A stretch of 64,000 bases of DNA from an uncultured Altererythrobacter sp. (GCA_947492235.1 CANLLZ010000001.1:1798001-1862000), one strand, 5' to 3'; counted from the first letter of the stretch, positions 16,532 through 25,462 are shown. Numbers and translations are program-made. Notes: a model not told the origin generated them from the sequence alone.

Positions 16532-17944
16532 TCAGGGCAGGATGGGTCCCCATGCCGGGTCGGAGGCGTTCACGGGGGTCGGCAAACGGCGCTCGTTCTC
16601 GCCGGTCAGATCGACCTGATAGATCGAGGTTTTACCCGAATTGCGCTCCGTCCGGAAGAACTGGATGATCCGGCCATTGGGCGACCATGTGGGCGCTTCG
16701 TCCTGCCACGCATTGGTCAGCTTGCGGAAATTGCGGCCATTGGGGCTCATCACCGCAATGTTGAAGTCACCCGGGATGTAAGTGAACGCGATCTGGTCCC
16801 CGCGCGGGCTCCATTCCGGCGTGGCCGCGCGGCCGCCAAAGAAGGACAGGCGGCGCTGATCGGTGCCATTGGCGTCCATCACGTAGATCTGCTGGCTGCC
16901 CGAACGGTCGCTTTCAAACACGATCCGGCTGCCATCGGGGGAATATGATCCGCCGATATCAATGCCCGGAGCATCGGTCAGGCGCACGCTTGGCCCACCG
17001 CTGCTGGAAACGCGGTAGATGTCCGTGTTGCCGTTGACCGCCATGGAATAGAGAATCCACTTGCCATCGGGGGACCAGCGCGGCGCGAAGGTCGGATTGC
17101 TGCTCTGGGTCACCAATTGCTGGCGGCCTGAATCGATGTCGTAAATGTAGATCCGCGGATTGCCATCGACATAGCTGAGATAGAGCAACTGCCGGTAATT
17201 GGGCGAATATTTGGGCGTCAGCGCGGTGGAACTGCCCAGCGTCAGGAAGCGGTGATTGGCCCCGTCGCTGTCCATCACGGCCAGCCGCTTCACGCGGTTC
17301 CCCTTGGGGCCGGTCTCCGCAATGTAAGCTATGCGGCTGTCGAAGAACGGATCCTCGCCGGTCAGGCGCGAATAGACGAGGTCGGAGCATTTGTGCGCCG
17401 CGCGCCGCCAGTCGCCCGGCTGCACGATCCAGCCGGACCGCGCCAGTTCATCGCGCAGCGCCATGTCGTAGAGATAGCAACCGACCACCAGCCGCCCGTC
17501 GGGCTGTGCGCGCACATAGCCGTGGACCAGCATTTCGGCGCCAAGGCTCGCCCAGGTGCCCCATTGCGGGTCGGTGATATGCGGATAGGTCGGGCGCGGC
17601 AGAGCGTCCGGCCCGGTCGGATCAAACAAGCCGTTGTTCCGCAAGTTCGCAGTGATGACGCGGGCGAGTTCCACGCCCAGAGCGGCTGTCCCGGCGGAGT
17701 TGGCGGCGGTGGGGACATCGCGCTCGGCGGCGAAAGCAGGGATCGCGATGCGGGCGTTTTCATATTGCCCTTCCACCTGCACATTGCCGGTGAGACCGCC
17801 CTCGTCCTCATCCCCCGCTACGTCCTCGGCAACAACCACTTCGTCGCCGCCCGGCATGGGCGCGGCCAGATCTTGCGCTGTAACCGGAAATGCGACCGGA
17901 GATGCGATCAGGGAAAGGGCGAAGAGGATGGCTGGGGTTTTCAT
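16532..17944 (-). CDS. tolB: Tol-Pal system beta-propeller protein TolB
   Basis: A periplasmic protein with signal peptide (MKTPAILFALSLIASPVAF), an N-terminal alpha/beta domain (ELARVITANLRNNGLF) and a C-terminal six-bladed propeller built of WD40/PD40-like repeats such as FAPRWSPDGKWILYS, GGSYSPDGSRIVFES and PEWSPRGDQIAFT. It links Pal with TolA. I chose ATG 17944, one base after the tolA stop (TGAcATG); an upstream ATG at 17959 would overlap tolA. Confidence 0.97.
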   Translation of the reverse strand: MKTPAILFALSLIASPVAFPVTAQDLAAPMPGGDEVVVAEDVAGDEDEGGLTGNVQVEGQYENARIAIPAFAAERDVPTAANSAGTAALGVELARVITANLRNNGLFDPTGPDALPRPTYPHITDPQWGTWASLGAEMLVHGYVRAQPDGRLVVGCYLYDMALRDELARSGWIVQPGDWRRAAHKCSDLVYSRLTGEDPFFDSRIAYIAETGPKGNRVKRLAVMDSDGANHRFLTLGSSTALTPKYSPNYRQLLYLSYVDGNPRIYIYDIDSGRQQLVTQSSNPTFAPRWSPDGKWILYSMAVNGNTDIYRVSSSGGPSVRLTDAPGIDIGGSYSPDGSRIVFESDRSGSQQIYVMDANGTDQRRLSFFGGRAATPEWSPRGDQIAFTYIPGDFNIAVMSPNGRNFRKLTNAWQDEAPTWSPNGRIIQFFRTERNSGKTSIYQVDLTGENERRLPTPVNASDPAWGPILP

Positions 17945-17945
17945 G

Positions 17946-18797
17946 TCAAAGGCTCGCATCGAAATTGAGCGTCACTGTCTTGAACGCTTCGTGATACTCG
18001 GAAGGCAAATCGAAAGGGGCCGCCAAAACGACAGCGCGCACGGCCTGCTCGCCATGGCGTCCCGCTTGCGCGCGATTGGCATCGGTTACGCCGGTCTGAC
18101 GCAGAATGCTCGGCCTGCCATTGAGCGATCCATCGGCATTGAGGCGGAAGCGCACGACGCTGACGAGCCTGTCGACTTCGAGCCCGCTCGGCGGATCGAA
18201 ACGCGGGCGTACTTCGCTGACGATTTTCGAGAGCAGCGAAGCCTTCGCGCTCGCGCCGATCTGGCTGGCGGGAATGCGGGTTTCCCGGCTCGTGGTGCTG
18301 TCGCCTGCGCCGGGCAGGAAATCGCTGCCGATCCGGCTTGCCCCGCTCGGCGCGCGGGACGGAGCGGGCGCAGGTGTTGGCGCAGGCCGTGATGCGCGGG
18401 TCGGCGCTGGGGCCGGGCGCGAGGCCCGCGTCGGGCGCGGACGCGGTGTTGCTGTCCGGGCAGGCCGCGGCCTCGGCTGCGCTGTCGGTGCGGGCGCGGC
18501 GGAAGGAACCGCCCGGGGAACCGGCACGGCATCGGGAATCGGTACCGGTGGCGATGGAAGCGGCGACAAGGTCGGTGCCTGCGCCGCGCGGGCCACCGGC
18601 ACGGGATCGGGTGCGACCGAGTTCAGGCCGACTTCCTCGGACAGATTCACCACGACCCGCTCTGGCTCCGGCGGCGGCGTGCGTTCTTCGGGCTGCAGCA
18701 ACAATACGGCAATCAGCGCCGCATGCAGCACGCCCGCTCCGATCAGCGCTCCGGCTTCGTCACCGCGCAGAGGAAAGGAAGAGGCAGATGTACCCAT
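17946..18797 (-). CDS. tolA: TolA / TonB C-terminal domain energy transducer
   Basis: One N-terminal transmembrane helix (residues about 15-34), followed by a long proline/arginine/alanine-rich linker (many PAPTRASRP-type repeats) that spans the periplasm, and a C-terminal TonB/TolA-like domain of about 90 residues (IVSEVRPRFDPPSG ... VVRFRLNADGSL). Position between tolR and tolB identifies it as TolA. The linker is Pro-rich as in many alphaproteobacteria, unlike the Ala/Lys helix of enteric TolA. Confidence 0.9.
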   Translation of the reverse strand: MGTSASSFPLRGDEAGALIGAGVLHAALIAVLLLQPEERTPPPEPERVVVNLSEEVGLNSVAPDPVPVARAAQAPTLSPLPSPPVPIPDAVPVPRAVPSAAPAPTAQPRPRPARTATPRPRPTRASRPAPAPTRASRPAPTPAPAPSRAPSGASRIGSDFLPGAGDSTTSRETRIPASQIGASAKASLLSKIVSEVRPRFDPPSGLEVDRLVSVVRFRLNADGSLNGRPSILRQTGVTDANRAQAGRHGEQAVRAVVLAAPFDLPSEYHEAFKTVTLNFDASL

Positions 18798-18807
18798 GTG
18801 TAAAATG

Positions 18808-19248
18808 CTATGGCTGCTCGACTGAACCGTTGGTGACCAGCGAAATGGAGTTGAAGCCGGCGCGGTTCAGCTCTCCCATCACGCCCATCACCAGCCCGTA
18901 ATCGAGCGTGCGGTCGGCGCGCAATGTCACTTCGGGCCGGTCGCCCTCTACGCCCAGCGCAGCCAGAGCATTGGCAAAGGTGCCGGGCACCAGCGGGTCT
19001 TCATCGAGATAGATCGTGCCGTCGGGCAGGATCGAAACGGTCACCTGCTCGCTTTCCTGCGGCAGGGCATTGGCGCGGCTGTCGGGCAAATCGACCGGGA
19101 CACCGGCGGTCAGCAAAGGCGCGGTGACCATGAAAATGATCAGCAGCACCAGCATAACATCGACAAACGGCGTTACGTTGATTTCCGACATCGGCGCACG
19201 GCGCGAATTGCGGCCGCGCCTGCCGGAGGAATGGAGCCCCATTGCCAT
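18808..19248 (-). CDS. tolR: Tol-Pal proton channel subunit TolR (ExbD family)
   Basis: A 146-residue protein with one transmembrane helix carrying the ion-channel aspartate in INVTPFVDVMLVLLIIFMV, then a small periplasmic domain. With TolQ it forms the proton-driven motor that energises TolA for outer membrane constriction at division. A 202-base gap with a large inverted repeat separates it from tolQ, which is unusual for this operon. Confidence 0.95.
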   Translation of the reverse strand: MAMGLHSSGRRGRNSRRAPMSEINVTPFVDVMLVLLIIFMVTAPLLTAGVPVDLPDSRANALPQESEQVTVSILPDGTIYLDEDPLVPGTFANALAALGVEGDRPEVTLRADRTLDYGLVMGVMGELNRAGFNSISLVTNGSVEQP

Positions 19249-19284
19249 TAGCGTGTCCTCGCTTGGCTGCTGCTGAGATTATAG

Positions 19285-19437
19285 GCGCTCACAGAGGCAC
19301 AGAGGCACAGAGGGGCTGGTCTCCCGCCGACAGGCGGCTCGAAACGGGCAAACTTCGATCCGCTCGCTTCTGTGGCAATTCGATAGCGGCTTTGCCGCAG
19401 ACGCAAATCCTCTGTGCCTCTGTGCCTCTGTGAGCGC
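19285..19437. repeat. Element with perfect 29-bp terminal inverted repeats between tolQ and tolR
   Basis: Arms at 19285-19313 and 19409-19437 are exact reverse complements of each other. Each arm is GCGCTC followed by a run of CACAGAGG-type 8-mers (three tandem units). The 95-base interior contains smaller dyads, for example near 19383-19400 (AGCGGC...GCCGC). No ORF is supported inside. The structure resembles a small MITE or REP-type palindromic element. In RNA the arms would fold into a very stable hairpin in the middle of the tol transcript. Confidence 0.85.
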
Positions 19438-19450
19438 AAAAACACCCCCA

Positions 19451-20158
19451 TCACACCCGCTCCAGCTCGCGGCTGAGATTGGCGTGGAACCGGTCTGCGA
19501 AGCGCTGCAACCGCGCCTCGAACGTATTCACCGAGCCCGAGAAGCGGTTGTAGGCAATCACTGCCGGAATGGCCGCGAACAGGCCGATGGCAGTGGCGAA
19601 CAGAGCCTCGGAAATACCCGGCGCGACCACGGCCAGCGAGGAACTTTCCTGCGCGCCGATCTGGAAAAAGCTGTTCATGATGCCCCAGACGGTACCGAAC
19701 AGGCCGACAAACGGCGCGACCGAACCAGTGGTGGCGAGAAAGCCGAGCCGGTCCGCCAGATCATCGGCCTCGGTGGCCACCTGGCTTTCCATCGCGCTGG
19801 CGATCCGCTGGCGCGCGCCGTCACGGTCTTTGAGGCCGCCCTTGGTCGAGCGTTTCCATTCCAGCATCGCCGCGCTGGCCACCCGCGCGCTGGGGATGTC
19901 TTTGCCCTTATTGCCTTTCATCACGCTGTCGAAATCGTCGGCCTTCCAGAACTCGGCCTCGAACTTGCGCGAGCGGCGGCGGGCACCGGCGATCCGCAGG
20001 CCGAAACTGATGATGATCATCCAGCTCCACACAGAGGCCAGCAGCAGCCCGACCATGACGGCCTGCACCACGATATCCGCGTCCAGAAACAGCTCCAGCG
20101 GGTCCAGCCGGGTCGGCGCGGCAGCAACACCGGAAGCAGTGGCGGCGAGAAGATTCAT
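19451..20158 (-). CDS. tolQ: Tol-Pal proton channel subunit TolQ (MotA/ExbB family)
   Basis: The 235-residue protein has an N-terminal helix (ADIVVQAVMVGLLLASVWSW) and two further helices in the C-terminal half (SVAPFVGLFGTVWGIMNSF and ALFATAIGLFAAIPAVIAYN), which is the ExbB/TolQ pattern with conserved G-L-x-G-T-V-W-G. Start ATG 20158 overlaps the ybgC stop (TGATG), so translation is coupled. Confidence 0.95.
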   Translation of the reverse strand: MNLLAATASGVAAAPTRLDPLELFLDADIVVQAVMVGLLLASVWSWMIIISFGLRIAGARRRSRKFEAEFWKADDFDSVMKGNKGKDIPSARVASAAMLEWKRSTKGGLKDRDGARQRIASAMESQVATEADDLADRLGFLATTGSVAPFVGLFGTVWGIMNSFFQIGAQESSSLAVVAPGISEALFATAIGLFAAIPAVIAYNRFSGSVNTFEARLQRFADRFHANLSRELERV

Positions 20159-20613
20159 CAGGGGGTATCCTCGGTCAGAACTGTGTGGAAGGCATTGCGC
20201 CATGGCTGCGGCTGGCGGCGCGGACGCCCATCGGGGGCAACAAAGCCGATGCGCAGCTGCGCCGTGCACAGCACTTCGTCGCCGCGCATGGCGCGCTGGT
20301 TCATCTTTACCGACGCCGCCTTGATATCAGTGCAGCGCGTTTCGATCACGATATCATCGTCGAGCTTCGCCGGGCGCAGATATTTGAGCGCCACATCGGC
20401 CACAGCATACGCGCCTTCACCTTGCTCGATCGCCGCCCGCTGGTCGATCTCCAGCAGACGCAGCACATCGGACCGCGCCCGTTCGAACCAGCGCAGATAA
20501 TTTGCGTGATAGGTGATGCCGGACAGGTCCGTGTCCTCGTAATAGACGCGCACCGCATAGAGGTGGAGCGGACCGTCGAAGAGGCCGCCGGGGGGACGGG
20601 GTTGAATGCGCAT
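20158..20613 (-). CDS. ybgC: Tol-Pal-associated acyl-CoA thioesterase YbgC
   Basis: A hot-dog fold thioesterase of 151 residues with the family motif VYYEDTDLSGITYHANYLRW containing the catalytic Asp. YbgC hydrolyses acyl-CoA or acyl-ACP and is the standard first gene of tol-pal operons. It begins the operon here; upstream lies a gap of about 105 bases to the HIT gene, which probably contains the promoter on the minus strand. Confidence 0.95.
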   Translation of the reverse strand: MRIQPRPPGGLFDGPLHLYAVRVYYEDTDLSGITYHANYLRWFERARSDVLRLLEIDQRAAIEQGEGAYAVADVALKYLRPAKLDDDIVIETRCTDIKAASVKMNQRAMRGDEVLCTAQLRIGFVAPDGRPRRQPQPWRNAFHTVLTEDTP

Positions 20614-20719
20614 TGTGTGACGTCACTCTTTAGCGGAGCGCGTGGCAGACAGGCAATCGAAACCGACCAAGCGACTCTCGCTTGCGACGAAAACGGTGAA
20701 GTGATGCTAACCTCAGGGG

Positions 20720-21103
20720 CTAACCCCGGCGCATTATCATCGGCCCCAGAGGCTGTCCGCCAAAGATATGGACATGCAGATGCGGCACTTCCTGCCCGCC
20801 ATGCGCGCCGATATTGGCCATCAGGCGATATCCCGGCTCGACCAATCCCTTCGCCCGGGCAACATGGCCCACCGCGCGGATGAAACCGCCGATCTCTTCA
20901 TCGGGGGCATTGGCGCTGAAATCGTCCCAGCTGACATAGCGCCCCTTGGGGATCACCAGAGTGTGTATCTCGGCCTGCGGATTGATATCCTCGAACGCGA
21001 AGGCCCATTCGTCCTCGTACACCTTGGTCGAGGGGATTTCCCCGCGCAGGATTTTGGCGAAGATATTGTCGTCATCGTAAGGCTGCGTGGCGTCGATCGG
21101 CAT
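20720..21103 (-). CDS. HIT family nucleotide-binding protein
   Basis: A 127-residue histidine triad protein with HLHVHIFGGQPLG near the C-terminus (HxHxH) and the N-terminal block FAKILRGEIPSTKVYEDEW of the HINT/PKCI branch. Such proteins hydrolyse nucleoside phosphoramidates or AMP conjugates. ATG overlaps the hisE stop (TAATG), so it is the last gene of the his operon. Confidence 0.93.
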   Translation of the reverse strand: MPIDATQPYDDDNIFAKILRGEIPSTKVYEDEWAFAFEDINPQAEIHTLVIPKGRYVSWDDFSANAPDEEIGGFIRAVGHVARAKGLVEPGYRLMANIGAHGGQEVPHLHVHIFGGQPLGPMIMRRG

Positions 21104-21417
21104 TATGCGCTCCTTCCCGCTTTTTCCTCGAGGCCCGACAGGCCCTCGCGCCGGTCCAGCTCTGCCAGCACATCGGCGAAGGCGATATCGCAGTCGGCCA
21201 GCAAGACCATCAGGTGGAAGAGAACATCGGCGCTTTCGCCCACCAGTTCGGCTTTATCGCCGGACAGGCCCGCAACCACCGCTTCGACAGCTTCCTCGCC
21301 CAGCTTGCGCGCCATGACCGGGCGACCGCGTGCGGTCAGCTGGGCGACATAGCTGCTGTCAGGGTCAGCACTGCGCCGTGCAGCGATGGTTTTTTCAAGT
21401 CTTTCGAGAGTATCCAT
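21103..21417 (-). CDS. hisE: Phosphoribosyl-ATP pyrophosphatase
   Basis: HisE removes pyrophosphate from PR-ATP, the second step of histidine synthesis. The 104-residue MazG-like all-helical protein has the signature KLGEEAVEAVVAG followed by ELVGESADVLFHLMVLL with the Mg-binding acidic residues (EExxE, ExxD). It lies downstream of hisF, separated by a small PEP-CTERM gene, and overlaps the HIT gene. Confidence 0.95.
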   Translation of the reverse strand: MDTLERLEKTIAARRSADPDSSYVAQLTARGRPVMARKLGEEAVEAVVAGLSGDKAELVGESADVLFHLMVLLADCDIAFADVLAELDRREGLSGLEEKAGRSA

Positions 21418-21465
21418 GACGCACGGCCATGACGGTGCAAGCCGGTTTGCGTCAAGCGGGCAGAG

Positions 21466-21651
21466 TTATTCTTCGCCGTCGGCTTCGCTGTCCGCGCGGC
21501 GCCTCGCAACCTGCCGGCCGATAATCAGTCCGGCCAGTCCGATGCCGAACAGCGCCAGATTCGACGGTTCCGGAATGGCGGTCCCGCCATTTGCGTATGC
21601 CGGAGCCGACCACGCGATGGCGGTCGTAAGAAGCGGTAGGGCCGATTTCAT
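21466..21651 (-). CDS. Very small PEP-CTERM sorting-domain protein
   Basis: With the ATG at 21651 the product is 61 residues: a signal peptide (MKSALPLLTTAIAWSAPAYA), only about ten residues of possible mature chain, then a PEP-CTERM signal: IPEPSNLALFGIGLAGLIIG followed by RQVARRR. The tail then runs on with an acidic segment (ADSEADGEE), which is unusual because PEP-CTERM proteins normally stop soon after the basic cluster. A TTG at 21687 could extend it by 12 residues. It sits between hisF and hisE on the same strand. PEP-CTERM proteins are processed by an exosortase, and none is in this window. Confidence 0.7.
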   Translation of the reverse strand: MKSALPLLTTAIAWSAPAYANGGTAIPEPSNLALFGIGLAGLIIGRQVARRRADSEADGEE

Positions 21652-21731
21652 GGCCGCAGAAAAACGCGCTTTTGCGTTAATAAGCAATCGCGGCGGAGGC
21701 AGCGTCCCGCAATGGAACCGGACACATCAAT

Positions 21732-22502
21732 TTACATAACGGGCGTGCGGACGGGAAAACCTGCCTTGCCGAGCGCCTGATGGGCTTCGGAAATGGTATA
21801 TTCGCCAAAATGGAAGATCGACGCGGCGAGGACCGCGCTGGCCCCGCCCTTCGATACGCCCTCCACCAGATGGTCGAGCGTGCCGACGCCGCCGCTGGCG
21901 ATGACCGGAATATCGACCGAATCCACAATCCGCCGGGTGAGATCGAGATCGTAGCCCGCTTTGGTTCCGTCGCCATCCATCGACGTGACCAGCAACTCCC
22001 CTGCGCCAAGTTCCGCGAGGCGGCGCGCATGTTGGAGCGCATCCACGCCGGTGGCCTTGCGCCCGCCATGGGTGAAGATTTCCCACTGGCCGGGCGCAGT
22101 GCGCCGCGCATCGACACTGGCGACAACGCATTGGCTGCCCATCCGCTCGGCAATGTCCGCGACCAGTTCGGGGCGCTTGACCGCTGCGCTGTTCACCGCG
22201 ACCTTGTCCGCGCCCGCCAAGAGAAGCGCCCGCGCATCCTCCACGCTCGCCACCCCGCCCCCGACAGTTAGCGGCATGAAGCACACTTTGGCGGTGCGGC
22301 GGACCATATCGAGCAAGGTCCCGCGCCCTTCATGCGTGGCAGAGATATCGAGGAAGCATAGCTCGTCGGCCCCCGCCGCATCATAGGCCTGCGCCTGCTC
22401 CACCGGATCGCCGGCATCCTTCAGATCGACGAAGTTGACGCCCTTCACCACGCGGCCATCGGCCACATCGAGGCAGGGAATGACACGGACGCGGACGGTC
22501 AC
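21732..22502 (-). CDS. hisF: Imidazole glycerol phosphate synthase, cyclase subunit
   Basis: HisF is a TIM barrel that takes ammonia from HisH and makes IGP and AICAR. Start GTG 22502 gives [20 protein letters not shown] with the catalytic Asp near the N-terminus, and the second half has [14 protein letters not shown] with the other catalytic Asp. Length 256 residues. The GTG overlaps the stop of the preceding small membrane protein gene (GTGA), so the genes are coupled. Confidence 0.96.
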   Translation of the reverse strand: MTVRVRVIPCLDVADGRVVKGVNFVDLKDAGDPVEQAQAYDAAGADELCFLDISATHEGRGTLLDMVRRTAKVCFMPLTVGGGVASVEDARALLLAGADKVAVNSAAVKRPELVADIAERMGSQCVVASVDARRTAPGQWEIFTHGGRKATGVDALQHARRLAELGAGELLVTSMDGDGTKAGYDLDLTRRIVDSVDIPVIASGGVGTLDHLVEGVSKGGASAVLAASIFHFGEYTISEAHQALGKAGFPVRTPVM

Positions 22503-22801
22503 GATGCTGTTCCACCCGGTTCCGGCCCGCCCAATTCGGGGCCAGCAAGACAGGCATCGCCCTGGCAATCCTCTCCCGACAGAAAAGCGATCAGGGAATA
22601 AGGCCAGATGACCGACACAATAAATGCACCCGTCATCGCGAATGGCACGCCGTAGGGCGACCAGCTAGCGGGGACGAAGCGCACCACCAGCAGCGCCAGA
22701 ACCAGAAACACCACCCCGTTAATCAGCGCGATTTCCACCGTGCCGATGGTCACTCCGGCAAGAAACGTCAGCCCAAAAAAGAGGAAACCCATCAGGCGCA
22801 T
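22499..22801 (-). CDS. Small hypothetical membrane protein inside the his operon
   Basis: A 100-residue ORF with three hydrophobic segments (about residues 4-20, 24-42 and 52-74) and a C-terminal polar tail containing two Cys ([13 protein letters not shown]). It lies between hisA and hisF, three bases after the hisA stop, and overlaps hisF by four bases, so it is surely co-translated. No family recognised, and no known role in histidine synthesis. Confidence 0.7.
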   Translation of the reverse strand: MRLMGFLFFGLTFLAGVTIGTVEIALINGVVFLVLALLVVRFVPASWSPYGVPFAMTGAFIVSVIWPYSLIAFLSGEDCQGDACLAGPELGGPEPGGTAS

Positions 22802-22804
22802 GGC

Positions 22805-23533
22805 TCAGGCCTTGGCCGCCATCGCCAGTGCTGTCGCCAGATCGAGCCGTCCGTCGTAGATCGCGCGGCCCGTAATCACGCCTTCGATGCCGTGATGCGC
22901 TTGCAGGGTCAGCATATGAATGTCGTCCAGCCCCTTGACCCCGCCGCTGGCGATCACCGGCAGGTCGCTCTGCTGCGCCAGATCGACGGTGGCGTCGATA
23001 TTGCAGCCGGTCAGCATTCCGTCGCGCCCGACATCGGTGAACAGCAGGCTGGCAACGCCCGCATCCTCGAACCGGCGGGCCATATCGCGCACGGGGACAT
23101 CGGACACTTCCGCCCAGCCCTCGGTCGCGACCATGCCCTCCCGCGCGTCCACCGCAACCACAATGCCGCCGGCATATTCGCGCGCCATGTCTTTCACGAA
23201 TTGCGGGTCCTTGAGCGCAGCGGTGCCGATCACGAGGCGAGACACGCCCAATTTGAACCAGCCATCCACGGCAGTCCGCTCACGAATGCCGCCGCCCAGC
23301 TGCACATGGCCGGGAAATTGCGCGACAATGGCTTCCACTGCCTCGCGGTTGCGGCTCTCGCCAGCAAACGCGCCGTCCAGATCGACAACATGCAGATGCC
23401 CGGCCCCCGCTTCTGCGAACAGCATGGCCTGCGCGGCGGGATCGTCGCCATAGACCGTCGCGCGGTCCATATCGCCCTCGGCCAGCCGCACGACTTCGCC
23501 GTTTTTGAGGTCGATTGCGGGGAAGACGATCAT
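22805..23533 (-). CDS. hisA: ProFAR isomerase
   Basis: HisA isomerises ProFAR to PRFAR on a TIM barrel related to HisF. Motifs: VFPAIDLKNGEVVRL with the catalytic base Asp, QLGGGIRE, VAVDAREGMVATEGW, and LFTDVGRDGMLTG with the second Asp, then ASGGVKGLDDI. Start ATG 23533 overlaps the hisH stop (ATGA). 242 residues, normal. Confidence 0.96.
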   Translation of the reverse strand: MIVFPAIDLKNGEVVRLAEGDMDRATVYGDDPAAQAMLFAEAGAGHLHVVDLDGAFAGESRNREAVEAIVAQFPGHVQLGGGIRERTAVDGWFKLGVSRLVIGTAALKDPQFVKDMAREYAGGIVVAVDAREGMVATEGWAEVSDVPVRDMARRFEDAGVASLLFTDVGRDGMLTGCNIDATVDLAQQSDLPVIASGGVKGLDDIHMLTLQAHHGIEGVITGRAIYDGRLDLATALAMAAKA

Positions 23534-24153
23534 GGTTTCCACTCCAGAAAACGCGAGAGAAGGTCGAGCCCGTATTTCTGGCTCTTTTCGGGATGGAACT
23601 GCACGCCCAGCGCCGTGCCTTCCTGTATCGCGGCGACGACAGGCCCGCCATGGTCCGTCACCGCGCGCACGCTATCGGGTGTCTGCGCGGATTCGAAGGC
23701 GTAGGAATGCAGGAAATACGCCTCCCCCGGCTCAATCAGCGACCCTGCGCCGACCGGCTCAACGGTGTTCCAGCCCATATGCGGCACTTTGACGTCCTCC
23801 GAAGCGGTGAGAGGTTTCACGCTGCCGGAGACCCAGCCGAGCCCTTCGAACGTCCCGTGCTCCAACCCGTATTCGGCCATCAATTGCATGCCGACACAGA
23901 TGCCGAGAAAGGGGACTGCATCGCGAAACACACGCGTTTCCAGCGTTTCCGCCATCCCCTCGATTGCCGTCAGCCCATCAATGCACGCCTTGAACGAGCC
24001 GACACCGGGCAAGACTATCCTGCTCGCGGAAGCGACGACCGCAGTATCCGCAGTCACCACCACATCCGCGCCCACTGCCCGCAATGCGTTCTCGACCGAA
24101 TGAAGGTTGCCCGCGCCATAATCAATCAGCGCAACTTTTTGTCCGGAGGCCAT
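23530..24153 (-). CDS. hisH: Imidazole glycerol phosphate synthase, glutaminase subunit
   Basis: A class I glutamine amidotransferase with IDYGAGNLHSVENAL at the N-terminus, the PGVGSF oxyanion strand, nucleophile Cys in LGICVGMQLM, and the C-terminal His/Glu pair in GVQFHPEKSQ. It hydrolyses glutamine and channels NH3 to HisF. 207 residues. Its ATG directly follows the stop of a possible 43-codon ORF. Confidence 0.96.
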   Translation of the reverse strand: MASGQKVALIDYGAGNLHSVENALRAVGADVVVTADTAVVASASRIVLPGVGSFKACIDGLTAIEGMAETLETRVFRDAVPFLGICVGMQLMAEYGLEHGTFEGLGWVSGSVKPLTASEDVKVPHMGWNTVEPVGAGSLIEPGEAYFLHSYAFESAQTPDSVRAVTDHGGPVVAAIQEGTALGVQFHPEKSQKYGLDLLSRFLEWKP

Positions 24154-24285
24154 CTACGATTGCCTCCGTCCTCCGCACGCCATCCGGCGCGCGAGATCCT
24201 CGCTCATGCGATCTTCGATCGCGTCGCTGCGGGCGGGCGGTCGCCCTTGCGGCTGCTGTGCAGCCGGTCCGCTAAAATTACCCAC
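24154..24285 (-). CDS. Possible 43-aa ORF filling the hisB-hisH gap
   Basis: A GTG that overlaps the hisB stop begins a 43-codon frame that ends with TAG immediately before the hisH ATG, so the frame fills the gap exactly. The product is polar: an N-terminal Pro/Gln/Arg stretch and then [19 protein letters not shown], which looks helical. There is no recognised domain. It may be a real small gene or a by-product of the spacing; conservation would decide. Confidence 0.35.
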   Translation of the reverse strand: MGNFSGPAAQQPQGRPPARSDAIEDRMSEDLARRMACGGRRQS

Positions 24286-24871
24286 CCAAGCGCCCCTTGG
24301 TGCTGGGAATGGCCCCGCCTTTGCGGCTGTCGAGCTCCACCGCCTGCCGCATGGCACGGGCGAAGCCTTTGTAAATGCTCTCGCAGATATGGTGATTGTT
24401 CTGTCCGTAAAGCAGTTCGATATGCAGCGTCAGCCCGGCCGTCTGAGCAACCGAGTGGAACCAGTGCTCGATCAGCTCGGTGTCCCATTCGCCCAGCTTT
24501 TCCTGCGTGAAACCGGCCCGCCACACCAGATAGGGCCGCCCGGAAATATCCAGCGCCACGCGCGAAAGCGTCTCGTCCATCGGGGAATAAGCCGATCCGT
24601 AGCGGCCAATCCCCGCCTTGTCGCCCAGCGCCTCGACCAGCGCCTGCCCCAGCGCCAAGGCGCTGTCTTCGGTCGTGTGATGCTGGTCGATATGCAGATC
24701 GCCATCGACCTTCATAGTCACATCGATCAGCGAATGCCGCGAAAACTGCTCGACCATATGGTCCAGAAAGCCGATCCCCGTGCTGACATCATAGGTGCCC
24801 GTGCCATCGAGATTGACCTCGATAGCGATTTTGGTTTCCGCAGTGTCGCGGGTGATCCGGCCTGTTCGCAT
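24278..24871 (-). CDS. hisB: Imidazoleglycerol-phosphate dehydratase
   Basis: HisB dehydrates IGP to imidazole acetol phosphate. The 197-residue monofunctional enzyme shows the duplicated metal motifs: [17 protein letters not shown] and [20 protein letters not shown] in the first repeat, and [20 protein letters not shown] with [17 protein letters not shown] in the second. ATG 24871 was chosen because the family starts at this point; the frame extends further without support. First gene of the his operon here, divergent from sspB with about 85 bases between. Confidence 0.97.
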   Translation of the reverse strand: MRTGRITRDTAETKIAIEVNLDGTGTYDVSTGIGFLDHMVEQFSRHSLIDVTMKVDGDLHIDQHHTTEDSALALGQALVEALGDKAGIGRYGSAYSPMDETLSRVALDISGRPYLVWRAGFTQEKLGEWDTELIEHWFHSVAQTAGLTLHIELLYGQNNHHICESIYKGFARAMRQAVELDSRKGGAIPSTKGRLGG

Positions 24872-24958
24872 AACGCAGCGCGATATAGGCGAAGCGTGGG
24901 CACTGGCAAGCATTCCTGCTTGACCCACGCGCCTGCCAGCGCCACTTGTCAGCGCGTT

Positions 24959-25462
24959 ATGAGTGACGAGACACCCGATAGCCTGATCCCCTACGACGAG
25001 ATCGTACAGGAAGCTCTGCGCGCCGTGGTCGGCCGCGTGCTGGGAGAGATCGCCAAGGGGCCGAACGAACTGCCCGGCGATCATCACTTCTACATCACCT
25101 TCAAGACCGGTGCGGCTGGCGTGTCCATTCCGTCGCATCTGAAGGAGCGGTTCCCCGACGAGATGACCATCGTCCTGCAGAACAAGTTCTGGGATCTGGT
25201 GGTCACCGACGAAGGATTCAGCGTCGGCCTCAGCTTCAACCAGATGCCGGCCAAGCTGGACATTCCCTACGCCGCGGTCACGGCTTTCGTCGATCCCGCG
25301 GTCGATTTCGGGCTGCAGTTCCAGGCGACTGTGGCGGACATGACGCCGGAAGAGCATGACGCGCCGGAGAATGACGAAGCGGAACGCAGCGAACATCCGG
25401 CCGTTACAGACAGCGATGACGGATCGAATGTCGTCACGGTCGATTTCGGCCGCAAGAATTAG
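24959..25462 (+). CDS. sspB: ClpXP adaptor SspB (alphaproteobacterial type)
   Basis: SspB tethers ssrA-tagged and other substrates to ClpX. The ORF from ATG 24959 encodes 167 residues: the substrate-binding fold ([68 protein letters not shown]), then a flexible acidic tail ending [11 protein letters not shown], which is the usual ClpX-binding module. It is divergent from hisB. Confidence 0.92.
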   Translation: MSDETPDSLIPYDEIVQEALRAVVGRVLGEIAKGPNELPGDHHFYITFKTGAAGVSIPSHLKERFPDEMTIVLQNKFWDLVVTDEGFSVGLSFNQMPAKLDIPYAAVTAFVDPAVDFGLQFQATVADMTPEEHDAPENDEAERSEHPAVTDSDDGSNVVTVDFGRKN

